NCBI GenBank assembly: GCA_963920665.1
Contig: OY987265.1
Span: 5,957,001 to 6,021,000, forward strand
From: Straminergon stramineum
Taxonomy: Eukaryota; Streptophyta; Bryopsida; Hypnales; Calliergonaceae
Length of the DNA stretch: 64,000 bases
Reading direction: 5' to 3'
The position numbers and the translations under genes are program-made. Positions 10,543 to 22,230 of this stretch are shown piece after piece; the first letter of the stretch is position 1; each line of letters begins with the position of its first letter. The notes beneath the pieces are model-generated. The model worked only from the letters and a program-made list of their open reading frames with translations, made no database searches and had not been told where the DNA came from.

Positions 10543-13002
10543 AATGTCATCTCTAGAATGTATTCCACAAATCCCGATTGGCACTTTGCGGTGGATAGCA
10601 TTGTTTTGGACACCAAAGGCAAAATTGAGATTGTCATGCAGGTCATGCACGACATCAACAAGTGAGGTCACTATTCCCACTATTATTTCATTCTCAGTTT
10701 TATACCTGAATCTCATGTTTCAGTAAACTTGCAATATGATGTACTCAAACCGCAAACTTTTGACCCTTATGCAGATCTACAAAGGACTCCCATGTGAAGA
10801 CGAACTTGGTACATACTCTGTACCAAGTACAAAAGTATGGCTTGCTACCAATGGAAAGGTTCAATGACATGCTCAAGCCATCGGAGAAGAAAAAATGTGT
10901 GGCAATGCCATTGAGGAAGACATGGTACACCATGTCGGCTGAGGTCTTCACCTCATTCGTCTTCAGGGTGAGATACACATTCTCTATATACGTGAAGTAC
11001 TCAATTGGAATCTTCTTTGGTGTTCTTGTGCTTCTTGCCCATCCAATTTCCTCACAACATATTCTTGGGACTTCACAATAGGAGATTGCACAAGCAGCAG
11101 ATGCGGCGCTTCGAAGATACCCCGAGACAACACCAACGGATGAAAAGAGTGCTGAAGGAGCAGCTCATGCCATAAGGGTAGGGGCCAAGGAAAAAAACAT
11201 GAAGCTATACGTGAAAATGATTAAGTTCCTGACTGTGGCCAATCCTGCTCATGGGGCAGGCTTCCTTGAAGAGGTGAGTCCTCATGTTCATGAAATCATG
11301 CCAATAAAGTATCTAGGTTTGGATCTGCCTTTATTAACATGACTTAATTCATTCGTGGTAATGCAGGTGGAGAGGCATTGGAGCTCCAACGAGGTGCCAA
11401 AGATGACACTAGAAAAATTGCAAATGGTGGCCACGTGCAACACTACAGCAGAGCACAAGGTGAAGTTCTTGCAGTGGTGGAACTCCTCCATCCCATCTCA
11501 TGATGCAAGGAAGTTCCCAGCTAGGCCAGTCTCGGAAACAAACCTTGGCCCTTTCTTGAACAAGTGTGTCTGGTTTGCGGGGGTAAGTGCCTCAACCGAC
11601 TTCATTTGTTGATTTCCACAGTTTCTTTATGACAATCGATTATAACATGTGTCAATTTGTAATGTCCCTTTATTCTTCACGGTAGACTGAAACTAATTAT
11701 TGGGATCATCTATTCGTGCAGTTCGAAGATGCCGTAGTGGAGTACTTCGAGGTGGTTGTCAAACAAGACAACATCAAGATCAATATGAAGGTCCTGCTCC
11801 AACCAGAAACCTTGCAAGAGTACATCGAGGGATGGAGGAGGAAGATCTGGGACCAAGGATTCCATCCTTACCTGAAAGGAGGAAATTATTTCAAGAAGGG
11901 GGATTCCTTTACGAATTCTGAGGGGTCCAACTTGGTGGTTAGGAGGGTTCTCTACCGGTATGTTTTCAGACCTATGAGATTGGAATCGGTTGGGCAACAT
12001 CTCATTTCTTCAAATTTTGATGTGTGCATGCTAAAACCCTTCAAAACATCTACTTCTGTCACATTGAATGTGATGGAATGTGGATGGTTGTGAAACTCAA
12101 ACATGTGTTAATCTCGTAGACATTACTGTAGTCATGTCTCTAATTGCCTAGAATGATTGATTCTTCTTTCCACAGCTATTTCAAGTATGAGCTCGAAGCA
12201 AAGGGTGCCATCGAAAGGAAAGACTTGCCTCCCTTCCTAGCGTCATGGTTGGACCGTAGCTCAAGGGACTGCATGTTCTCAGCAAACCAACTACGCACGT
12301 TTACCACGGCTCACCTTAGTGGAGGAGCATGGTACTTGGACTGTGCACCGGCATTCACTCATCCCTCCGAGGTGCAACTATGAGCATTGTTGGATGGCAA
12401 AGGGGCCATAGACTTGAATGTGGACGAGTTTGCAAGAATGACAGACAAGCAAAAGAGGAAGGCCATTGTGAGGAGGGAAGCCAATGACCGAAAAAAAGAG
12501 GCCCGTTTTCAAGTCCTTCTCACCGCCAAGGAGAAGAAGGAAGCGCAGAGACTTGCCAAGATGGCGGAGAAGGAGAAGGAGATGGAGAAAGAAGAAAAGT
12601 CCAAGGCCAAAGGGAAGAAGAAGGCCTCGGGTGATGGCCAAATTCCAGCATCCTCCACGGTGGATCAAGGCTCCGAGCTACAAATCGGATCGCAAAGTGG
12701 AGTGAAGAGGAAGGCCACCCTCTCACAACTCATGGAGGAGGTCATCACTCATGTGACAAAGGCAATCGTTCTTAGTGACGACGAGTTGGACACGTCTGAG
12801 AATTTGATTCTCAACATCTCCATTGACGACCTTGTCAATGACATGGAGTCCAAGACAAAGACATGGTACAGAGAAGTTGTGGACTTCTTGAACAAGGTAT
12901 GCATGTCTCTTGGGATTTGAGAATACGATCATAAGTTCTCATTCACATGGTTGTACTTTGAGTTCATTTATCGTCATCATAGGATCCACTATGCCTTTGC
13001 AG

Positions 13003-14040
13003 GTGTCGGCGGGGAAAACATCCATGTTTCATGGTGTCCCTAAAGCTAGGCCAGGGGTGGATGTCATGTTCTTTGATTGCCCGGAGAACTTGCCCATGCT
13101 TGGGCTATCTTCTCCGCCACATGAGGTGCCAGATTGGAACGAGGACGTGGGAGATGAAGCTCTGCAGTCAGCCTTCAGCTTTGCTTCCAATCATCTCCAA
13201 GACCACGGCTGCATCATAGTCTTCCATTCATGGAGTGCCAAAGCAAAGTCGGATATTGCAGGGTTGTGTGAAACATATGACATGGTCAAGAAGAAGGAGT
13301 GGATGGGGATGAACCGCATGCACTTGACCTCGGCTATTGACAAAACCAAGACGGTAAACTACATTTGATTTCTGCAATTCCAAATGGCAATTTCACATGT
13401 ATTATTTTCATTGCATTGTACATGATTGTACACCTATTTTGGATGATTGTGTAGACACAAAAATTTGGAATCACCTTGGTGGTGAAGGACTTGGGCACGA
13501 AAGGGAAATCCAATTTCTCTTTCAAGGGCACTACCATGATGGTGAAGGTTGGTGTCAACATCGCACAGGATGACATGGTGATGAACTACACCCACCCAGA
13601 TGACATGGCCATGGATGACGGGAAGCCTTGGCATGGGGCTCATGAAAAAGATCCACGGTTTTTTCAAATCCTCCTTGAAGCTACTAGCGTCCCAGGAGAT
13701 CTGATTCTTGACTGCACTGCATCCACAGGTCAGGATTCAATTCATTCACTCTACCATCTCTAGGTTTGGTTGTAATCATTCTATCGCTTTCATTTCTCAA
13801 CTAATGTACTTGAATTTCCTTGCCTCCAGGTGCATCCATTGTCGCTTGTCGTGGCACGGGCCGACACATTGTGGCCTTGGAGGAGAACAAAGACATCTTC
13901 GAAGCCATCCTCAAACCCATGCGAAAGTCCACTACTGCTAAGGAAGTAACACCACTTCCTCCAGCAGTTGCAATTTCGCAGGATCCCGATGCCATGCCCG
14001 TGGTGCCTCGCAAATTCATTCGGAAGGGGAAATTGAGTAA
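13003..14040 (+). other. Beta-class methyltransferase domain (exons 7-9 of the G1 gene)
   Basis: Exon 7 holds the motif IV analogue DCPE and the strand HGCIIVFHSW; exons 8 and 9 hold motif I, split by an intron inside the Gly-rich loop (ASTG then AS), and end with GRHIVALEENKDIFEAIL, matching the motif II acidic residue after the second strand. Motif IV preceding motif I is diagnostic of circularly permuted beta-class enzymes. The aromatic residue of [DNS]PP[YFW] is replaced by Glu, so catalysis is doubtful. Confidence 0.65.
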
Positions 14041-14386
14041 GTAAGTAGGCACTTTTTTAATTCTCTTTGTACATGATGCCTTCTACCTTTCAAAACTCTA
14101 ACATGGTGACATTTTTGTTTGTAGTCATCGAAGATTGATGTCACTTGATCCAATGATGAAGAAACAGAGTTTTCTATGTAGTCCGGAGAAGACATACGAG
14201 CTTCCAGTCTATGCCAACCACATGGCAACAGCCTTTGTGGATTTAGGTTGCTCCAAACCAAAACGTCGTAAAGACACATACGCTCTAAATGTCTTACAGT
14301 TCATAGATGGGTCTGCATCTGAGGGTAGAGAGTCTTCAGATTCGTCCAAGTCTTCCAAATCCGCCACCAACTGCACTACGACTTAG

Positions 14387-14660
14387 ACTCATGAAATTGA
14401 CATATCTCATGAGTCGTGCTATTGTGTATTGTTTTCTATTATGATTGGATTTGTGTGCTTTATGGCTACATCTTGGACATGTGTTCTTCTAATTCTTATT
14501 TCCTATTATAAGAATTTCATCTATGTGGAATACATTTTGTTCTAGAAGACCCTTCAATCAAATAAAGGGGTAAGCACTTTGAATTTTGTGAAAAAAAACT
14601 CTACATTCTTTGCACGTTTTACTTTCTCATGTCCACGGTCACAAGTCCTTCAGCCATTTT
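14387..14660. other. 3' flank of the methyltransferase gene in G1
   Basis: AT-rich sequence between the stop codon and the terminal repeat region, with no ORF. It includes CCACGGTCACAAG, related to CCACGGTCATAGG-type sequence near the other end of the element (for example near 53365), so it is probably subterminal transposon sequence. Confidence 0.5.
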
Positions 14661-14710
14661 TTCGCGCAAAAAAATTTCCTGCTCACAGGCTCACATGCTA
14701 GCAACCCTAG
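14661..14710. repeat. G1 terminus (methyltransferase side) with GCTCACA subterminal repeats
   Basis: Read on the minus strand the end is CTAGGGTTGCTAGCATGTGA followed by GCCTGTGAGC. It matches the left end of G3 (31283, CAGGGTTGCTAGCGTGTGAG). The flank CAACCAAG (14711-14718) is the reverse complement of CTTGGTTG at 22323-22330, giving a perfect 8-bp TSD once the inversion is undone. Confidence 0.8.
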
Positions 14711-14918
14711 CAACCAAGCCCTGGGGGTTCAGAGAGGAAGTCTTCATCTAGGAACTCTCAGGGAAAGTGTCCAATGAGTGGGATAATACGTTGAGAGCGG
14801 TTCCGCCCCTCTGGACGGAAGAGGTCTGGAGGACAGTTTACAACTTCCGGCCGGGAGGATTTGGGATGGCCAACCGAAAGGACGACTTCGTCCGAGGCAA
14901 GTTCGAGGGTGCGGTGAA
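14711..14918 (+). mobile_element. L1 fragment: N-terminal coding part, displaced by inversion
   Basis: The sequence from CAACCAAGCCCTGGG to GGTGCGGTGAA encodes the family frame from ATKPWGF to FEGAV. It continues the ORF of the 22323-22478 piece upstream and that of 1443-139 (minus) downstream. It is bounded by the G1 end on the left and L3 on the right (TSD GTGAA, 14914-14918, matching ATGAA/TTCAT at 1439-1443). Confidence 0.75.
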
Positions 14919-16096
14919 TGTCGTAGCACAGGATAAGTAAATTCCCTATTATGCTCACAAAAATCAATCTAGAACATAACGAAGTGACTCTAAAGATCAA
15001 ACCCACGAGATTCTGTGAAGTATTTACTTGATTTGGGCGAGTAAGCGCTCTCACCTCCTAAAACTTCCTTTCCGGTCCTAGATCTAAAACCGGAAACAAA
15101 CAACCACCGAGAGGATCAAGACCGGATTACTTCCCACCCGATTCAGAAATCCTTCGTTAAAACCAATTCTCTCAATTTCCAGGACCTAACCAATTCCGGT
15201 CCTGGTACTACTCTGAACCAATCCGCTCCGAATGGTTCCTCTATCTTTCCAACACTCTTCCGGTTTAGTTTTGCCTCTGTTGGACCATCAGAGGGTTCGC
15301 CACTTAGGTTTCTAAGTGGAAGGCCCACCACTCCTTCTACGGATTATAGTGGTTGAAGACCCATTGTTCTCTCCCTTCCTCTCCTAACTAACTCGGATCT
15401 GGTTTGATCCCTCACAACAATCCGGATAGCAATTCGGAATGCAGGTCACACAAAGATCCCCCGTACGATCCGTTCTTTACTACAACGACCTCAATGCCAG
15501 CTCCTACCCGTGTGAAGCTAGGTGGCTACAAGTGTACTCGTCCGTTCCAATAGTACCTAGGATTATTCTGTTTACTAATCTATGGTGATGAGACCTCTCA
15601 GAAGGTCGGACACTCGACCGAACTACCCGTCCAGGAGTTCTAGCGCGACTAAGGATACCCTCCCTATCCGCCTAGCCTAACAGCGGCTATCTCACCCGGA
15701 ACTTCAAAACCCTAGATCTTGCTAAGGCACTGAAATACACTCCCAACACTTACACAACCTACACACACACTAAGGATCGGAAACTATCGCACTAAGGGAG
15801 AAATCTAACCACAACTCTGTCTTACACCTTCCTAACTTCACATCATGCAAACCTGCCAAGCTTGGGAGACACACAAAATGAGAGAGCGCATACAAAGGTA
15901 CACCAAAAATTGCAAAAAGAAGACTCCCAGTGTCCCTCGCGAGCGCTGACTATATACATTTCAAAAAGTTACAAATGGGCGGGAAAACTCGCGAAAGTTC
16001 CGCTGCCATCTCAGTCAGACTTTCCGGTCCTACCTACTCCCCACTTGGACCGGAACAGGTTCCGTATCCGCTCCTACTCTACCTACTATGTACATC

Positions 16097-17773
16097 CTAA
16101 GTCCCTATCCCCGATCCGATGGTCGCGCTGTCCGCTCTCGGGTCCATCTGCTCGAAAACCTTGTTGAGGTTCCGACTCCTCTCGATCTCTTGAGGTCGAG
16201 GAACCAGATTGCCTTCTGTGGACGCGGGCGGTGAGTCCAAGTCGATGGCGGTTCTAGGCGTGCCGGCCTGGGTCGTTCTCTTGGACTTCGGGGTCGTATC
16301 CTTCCCCTCTCCAGCAATCACTTCCGGGAACGAATCCGGAAGGGAGATATCCGAGAGTCGGATACCGTGAGAGTAGGTTACTCCCGACAGTATCCAGGTA
16401 CTCTCCTCCATCCGGTCCGCTGCCTTCTGTGCCTCCTGCATTGCCGCTTCTACCTGCTCGGCAAAGTCGTTGAGGATCTGCACCATCCGGGAACCGGATA
16501 GCTTCTTCTCCTTGTGCACCTGCTCGTCAAATAATTTGGCTTTGGTGAGGGCCGTTCCGGTCTCCCCGAACGTGGCCTTCACTTGCTCCATCATCTGTTG
16601 AGCATCCTCTGCAATCGATTTGGTGGCGGCGAAGTTCTCCTGATGCACCAGAATCTCCGTCTTCATCCGATCCACCTCCTCTTGTAACCGGCGGATCTCT
16701 GCTTCCTGCTTCCGGGACTCGACCGGATCAGAAATACAGGCCGCCACCTTTTTCGGTAGCTCCCGGTCGGGTGCTGCTCCCACCATCCTCCCGATTGCTA
16801 TCAGCATCTTCTTTTTCATCTTCCAATCCGCTCGTATATCGCATAAGTTCTTTATGAGTGATCTGAACGGATCATCGGGATCCGATTCTTCTGACACCGT
16901 CTTCTCGACCTCCGGCTTCTCCTTTGGGGCCGGGGTGTCGCGAACGGGCGGCGTCCCCTTCTTATTGGGAGAGGTCGTCTTCTGCCATTTGATGACCGGC
17001 ATTGGCGTCTCCTCTTCCTCCGACTCACTGTTCTCCTCGGAATCGGAACCGAATTCCATCTCCTCATCCGTTTCCAATTCTCCGTATTTCAAGAGAGTTT
17101 CCTGAGCCTTCCACCTCTTCTCCTCCGGTGCGCTCAGGAGATGTTGGGAATGATAGAGGTGCATGAGATAGGGGCACACCAGAGTGGCCCTACTCTTCCC
17201 CACTCTTCCTACGAGTTGGGTGACCAGCTCGGAAATGATTCGAGCCCAATCAACTTTCCAGTCTCCTCTTAGAGCGCCGAAAATAGTGTTGGCGAGGGAG
17301 ATAGTCACCCTCGTCGGTTTTTCCGGATGAAGGACCGGAACTAAGAACTTCAGCAGCCGGTGCTGCCGCTCATCGATGTAGTCGTCCACCGCGTATCTGT
17401 CTTTCGGGTTGACCGCTCCCCCGAACTTCCCACGGCAGAACTCATCCTTCCGGCTTGCCATTTCTAGCCCTCCTACGCGGAAACTATAGGCTATTCTCCA
17501 CATGTCTTCCGTCCACAAATGTGGAACGGCTCGTGGAGTGTTGTCAAAGTCATTGGACAGCTTGCCCAAGAGTTCTTTGACTATGGACTCTTCTTTAAAG
17601 CCCTAGGGTTTATCTACAAAACCTAGGCAACCCATGGAGTTCAAGTCTTCCATGAGTTGGGACTTGGCTGGTTCGGTGGAGGGAACAACCGAAACTACCT
17701 TCCGGAGCTTCACCTCCGCTAGGGGTACACTAGAATTGGCCTGCCCGCCTCTAGTCCTCCTAAGCTACGGCAT
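16097..17773 (-). pseudogene. L3 gag-like/coiled-coil protein (longest intact frame, 490 aa)
   Basis: The frame from 17569 to 16097 is open for 490 residues. The family start is the in-frame ATG at 17773, but codon 3 is TAG and a Trp codon near 17606 is TAG, both shared with L2. Layout is as in L2: globular part with ANTIFGALRGDW, acidic Glu/Ser run, TSPNKKGTPP patch, coiled coil with LQEEVDRM heptads, and a tail ending SATIGSGIGT. It is the best copy for a domain search. Confidence 0.75.
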
Positions 17774-18032
17774 GGACACGGATCGGTGCGCTCGGAACTC
17801 TTTCCGATACTTCCTCGCTATCTCTCCTAGCCGCACGCCTCGTTCTCGCTTTCGCTCCCCGATCTCAACCGGTAATTAAAAGTTCGAACGCTCAAGGACC
17901 ACAAGTCTCGCAACGGACACTAGCCCAAAAGACTGTCACGGGAAACTAATCGACAGGCACAAAGGCAAACACAGAGCATAGACAACGCTGGGCAAATGAG
18001 AATGAGAAAGAGTTTGACCTAGGTCGCTCTAG

Positions 18033-18042
18033 TTTTTTTATA
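18033..18042 (-). promoter_or_regulatory. TATA box of L3
   Basis: TATAAAAAAA on the minus strand, about 260 bp upstream of the ORF start at 17773. A CGGAT cluster lies upstream of it, as in L2. Confidence 0.55.
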
Positions 18043-18304
18043 GCCGTTGGACACCCTACCACCTCATCTTGACTCATTCCGGATCCGGTTCGTCTAAGGT
18101 ATCCGGTCCATCCCTATCCGGTCAGACATCCGCTCCTATCCGTTCACTCCCTAGAATCTGGATTGAGTAGATCCTTTTGCTATCTCATTTTCCGCTTCTT
18201 ATTTAGATCTAGATAGTTCCGTAGCTAATTCCGGATACCTATATGTATTTTCTGGTTAGCTTGACTTGGTAAACCAAAAAAATCTAAAATTGCACGTTGT
18301 AATA

Positions 18305-21132
18305 CAAAACGCCCATGGCCACCAACTCTGTAATTGCGCTCTCCGCCAGCAAAGAGTTCCTCACGAACTATTTGTTTCACAATGGAGAGGGGGAGAAAGA
18401 GATGTTGAAGGGAGAGGAACTAGAGGAAGTCATGGATCGATTCCAATATCTTAGTAGGCCAAACATTAGGAATGTCATATCATTGTTTCGCTCCAACAAG
18501 GGAGGGGTCATCGACAACATCATGACAATGAAGAAAAAGTCAAAGTTCGAGTTCATACATGATAGTGTCTTCCCAGGACAAGGAAGGGAGAAGGTCTACC
18601 TCTTCAAAATGTTCACAAAAGGACCCGGAAGTGGAGTGGACCTCGTCAAATGAATGCAACCAGGACGGGATTTACAAAACGCATGGATAATGTTTGAGCA
18701 CGTCAGATGCGTCAACGAGTGGAGCACAATGGCATGCCATGTGTACGATGCGGAGTACAAAAAAGTCATGACCGTGGCCACTTGCGATATGCAATCGGAG
18801 AACATGGAGATCCAAGTCCAGTTCTGGAGATCTCTAAACACGATCATGGAAAGACATGGAGTGGAACACACCAACTTCAAAGGATTCATGGCTAACAGCG
18901 CGATGGCCAATTGGAATGCAACACGAATTGTCTACGGAAGTGGGTCGCCCGATGAGAAAATGGAGAATCGTGAGAGAACGTGCTTGCTGCATTGGAGTAG
19001 TTCGCTCCACAAGCATACCCAAAATCACATCAATGAAGCATTCCAACAACAACACATTACCCTCTGCAAACAATACAAAGAATCCAAGACTATCGAAGAA
19101 GCAAAGACCCGGTACCTCGCAATTCGATCCTGGTGGTTGTCATCGGGTGCTGCAAGTGAAGAAGACCTTCACCACTTGGACCATTGGCTAGCCTTCTGGC
19201 ATTTCCGATACCTATAGTGGGGAGGCTTCATGACTATGGTAAGTGACTTCGTAAGTTGATTTTGAAGTATCCGTTCTCCTCTATCTAAAGCGGTTGTTGA
19301 AAAATAGAGGTGTACCCTCCAAACTTAGAGGCATGTACGTTGCGACTTTGATTGAGAATATTCCTGTAGGAATTACTTTTACCCTTTACGAATTCATTGA
19401 TGAGCATGTGAGGGGGGACCCAAATGAGGGGTTCAAGGATAGGGCACCCAAACCTCAGTCGAATCCAACTGAAGGTTCTAGGCTCCATTATGTTATTTTG
19501 TTTTGGAAGACTTCCACTCCAGAAGGAGCTCTTGGACCCCCTTCTCAGAATCTGATGTAAGTTTTTTTCCTCCAAAGTAGACATCTTGTGTAGTGCTCAT
19601 TCGTATAGAAAATAATATCTTTTGTATTTTTACATTTACAAACGTCTTGCTGTATAAGCAAATGAGGTTCATACATTTGCAATTAGTCTAGGATGATCAC
19701 ATGGGCTATTAACCCTCGAATATGAAATTAAATGTCCTCAATCATGTGTTATGGATGGATGGATTTATAGAAATTGAGTTTGGAAGAGATGACCGACCTA
19801 CCTTTTTGCAATTTGTCTGAAATGGTTCACAACAAATGGCTTCAAATGTCGAGAAAGCGAGGAAACAACCTCTTCGACGCAACTTGCGATGACAGCATTT
19901 GTGCATGGATGCAAATGACCAACTACCGGGCATACCTTAGAGGACATGCATCTGGATCAGGGCCGTCCAAGGGGGAGCTCAAACTCAGAGCTGCGAGACG
20001 AAGTGGATGTCCCAAGAAAATCGCTGAAGCGTTGAACACGTTGCCTGGAGCAGAGGGGGTGGGAACAAGAATACCACACTTGGAAGGAGAGGAAATCTTT
20101 GGGAGCACAAAGAGGAAGTTGGACATACCCATCGGTGATGCCGGAGATTCACATAGACCGGACAAAGTGAACTTCTCTCAATCGCGTGTGAGAACCAGGT
20201 CCACAACGGCTTCTCTTCAATCTCTAGAGGGCCCAAGTGAACAACCTCAAACCCAGAACCCTAAACATGTCACTACAGCTTTTGAAAGTGACTGTGACAC
20301 CTCCAAGTGGCACATTGCTAAGATCAGCCACAAGTCCAATGCAAAATGCCACGCTCAACAACGGACCACCAACATTAGGTGCACCTCCAAAATCGCAAGG
20401 GGAAGGAAGGGAATACCAGCTCCAACCTATCGGGGCAGAAAGGAAGATTATGGGAGCAAGCGGGAGGTGGTGGTCGACTTCTGGTTCTGTTGGAATGACA
20501 TTGAACGATGTGTGAAGGGTACAAAAAGGAAGTGGATCATTGATTGGCCTGAGGTACCAGAGGTGTGGCCTGTTCTCAGTGGGACCAACCTTAGTAGGGA
20601 GGAGACTCTGCTGCTGCAACATGCAGGCTTCCACCTTCAGGAAAGGCCGACATTGTCCCCACGGCAACTCTTCACTATGTCGAAGGTTTTCCAGACTATC
20701 TCCTACGACCAACCACCGCCCAAGAACCTGGATGCATATCCAACGGTTAGGAACAACCGAACCATTCGGAGGATAGCCAATGCACCAACTACGGAACAAC
20801 AGAACAAGTGGGAAAGTGCGGCAAATGTTAAAGGACAAATTGTGGGAGTCACCTTGCTCCCCTTTCCAGGCCTTGGTGCAATAGTGGCGCTTGAGACACG
20901 GACAGACACAAATAGAAACATCTATCAAATTACAATGGGTATGTTCCCCATGTGCACATGCCCAGACTTCGTGAACATGGTTGTTTCAGCTATTGGAGGT
21001 CGACATCAATACGTCAATTGCAAACACCTATACTACTTGTATAGGTACTTCTGCAAGATGGACATCCATGAAGACAAATTCATGCATGCACCTAGTTATA
21101 GCTTCAATGAATTGAAGCTACTCCTAGTTTGA
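18305..21132 (+). pseudogene. G1 transposase, rest of exon 1 and exon 2 (MULE-like DDE with SWIM finger)
   Basis: This continues the frame broken at 4833. Exon 1 ends at 19238 and exon 2 is 19771-21132, joined in phase 0 with GT..AG borders shared by G2 and G3. Candidate catalytic residues: Asp in WIMFEHV/MFDHV (Glu here, so mutated), Asp expected in FMADNAMANW (Asn in G1, FMANSAMANW), a CxxH pair in RTCLLHW, and Glu in CNLSEMVHNKWL. The C terminus has a SWIM finger: CTC at one end and CKH in YVNCKHLYYLYRYF. Stops: TGA near 18651 (after VDLVK) and TAG near 19215. Exon 2 is fully open and ends at TGA 21130-21132. The losses of acidic residues suggest that this copy is dead. Confidence 0.8.
19239..19770 (+). 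other. Conserved intron of the G1 transposase
   Basis: GTAAGT donor after TTCATGACTATG and TTTATAG acceptor before AAATTGAGTTTG. Introns occupy the same position in G2 (53946-54477) and G3 (50353-50877). A GGGGGACC...GGACCCCC block near 19412-19541 recurs in the G2 intron (54121-54252). Confidence 0.7.
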
Positions 21133-22230
21133 GCAGGAATCATTACAATTCTAGCATAGGCAACCCTACATTTATCCGTGTACTTCAATTACATAGTATT
21201 CATTCACACATATTGCAATTGAAATGATTTGCACTATACTAAGGGAAAATTTTAATGCATTCATGAAATATAGAAGCATGTTTGATAAGTGAAGTGCTTT
21301 GTTGCCAATTCATAGAAATGACTATATTTCCAAATATTTTTCGTAGTTTCAGAACGTCTTCACAGTCTTTTTACTTCCAATGCGTTCCTATTCATTTTCG
21401 CATTTTTTTAATTTAAATTTTTATTTAATTTCTATGTCCCCAATTTTCTTTTCCCAATTTTTTTCCTTTCCCCATTTTTTTTCCTTTCCCCATTTTTTTT
21501 TCTCTTCCCATTTTTTTTTCCTTTACCCATTTTTTTTGTTTTTCCCTTTTTTTTTCGTTTGTCCCCTTTTTTTTCCTTTTCCAATTTTTTTCCTTTTTCC
21601 CTTTTTTCCCTTTCCTCATTCCTTGGATTCCTCTTTTCTTTTCCTTTCCACATTTTGTTTATCTTCTCCATTCTCTACAATTTTGAGGAGGATGTCAACA
21701 TTTTGGCAGTTCTTACAATTGTAAAGAGAAATGAATTTTATAATTGTAAATTATGTAAACCACCAGAACTTGAGATTCAAGTCCAAAGCCGACCCTTAAT
21801 CCACCATGGATTGTACTCATCATTTCCCCTAAACCTTGAGGTTCTCTATTCACCCTACACATATGCACTTATACAAACTCGCCCCTAAACCCAATTGTTT
21901 TAGAATACCCTAAACCAAACCCTATGTATTCAAATTAGGTAGTGAAAACATCACAACTAAGTTGTGTCCAAATGGCATCTATCTATAATACCGAAACCAT
22001 GTAGCATATTTCCCATTATAATCATTGAAGTAAGTGTTGCAAATTTCCAATAAAATTTGACAATCTTTTCCCAAAGTAATAAGCAATTTCAGAGGAATAA
22101 AAAATAACTCATTCCAAAGTCCACGGTTCTAGGGGACATTGTCATAGGTCACAATATTCACTTAAAATAGGAAATTTTTGTCTATTTCGGAAGAAAAAAT
22201 GAACAAAAAATATTTGGGGGCAAAAAATAG
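21133..22230. other. G1 3' flank with a long pyrimidine tract
   Basis: Beyond the transposase stop the sequence is AT-rich and gene-free. From about 21380 to 21660 the top strand is almost pure T/C, with repeated TTTTCCTTTCCCC units. Equivalent pyrimidine-rich stretches follow the transposase in G2 (61880-62095) and, degraded, in G3 (52480-52760), so the tract is an old part of the element. Lysine-rich frames on the other strand are by-products. Confidence 0.6.

Larger units (their letters stand above)
9996..14386 (+). pseudogene. G1 ParB-like/DNA methyltransferase-like protein, 10 exons (nearly intact)
   Basis: Exons by GT..AG borders and comparison with G3: 9996-10661, 10775-10967, 11083-11273, 11367-11582, 11722-11957, 12176-12896, 13003-13353, 13455-13728, 13830-14040, 14125-14386, giving about 1,107 codons. 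Domains: acidic N terminus; a ParB-like CDGNHRRLAWM motif (about residue 168-180); a helical middle; a Lys/Glu-rich coiled coil (about 586-660); then a methyltransferase domain in beta-class order. Motif IV-like FFDCPENLP is near 763, HGCIIVFHSWS and KKEWMGMNR follow, and the SAM-binding motif I, LILDCTASTGASIVACRGTG, is near 942. Family knowledge: this order is that of CcrM-type N6-adenine/N4-cytosine methyltransferases. Breaks: TAA at 10293-10295, a +4-bp shift near 10344, and TGA at 12381-12383 (CGA in G3). Confidence 0.75.
14919..18304 (-). mobile_element. L3: 3.4-kb TGTC-family element, inverted partner of L2
   Basis: It has the same termini as L2 (minus strand start TATTACAACGTGC at 18304, end TGCTACGACA at 14919). 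The left flank GTGAA pairs with the left flank of L2, and the right flank CAAAA (18305-18309) pairs with the right flank of L2 (TTTTG). Long blocks are identical to L2, but about 170 bp at the 5' end, roughly 330 bp around the ORF end and part of the 3' noncoding region differ by about 5-8%, so identity is mosaic. Confidence 0.8.

Noticed and set aside
21425..21671. Lysine-rich open frames on the minus strand
   Set aside because: They are complements of a T/C tract and have no codon structure.
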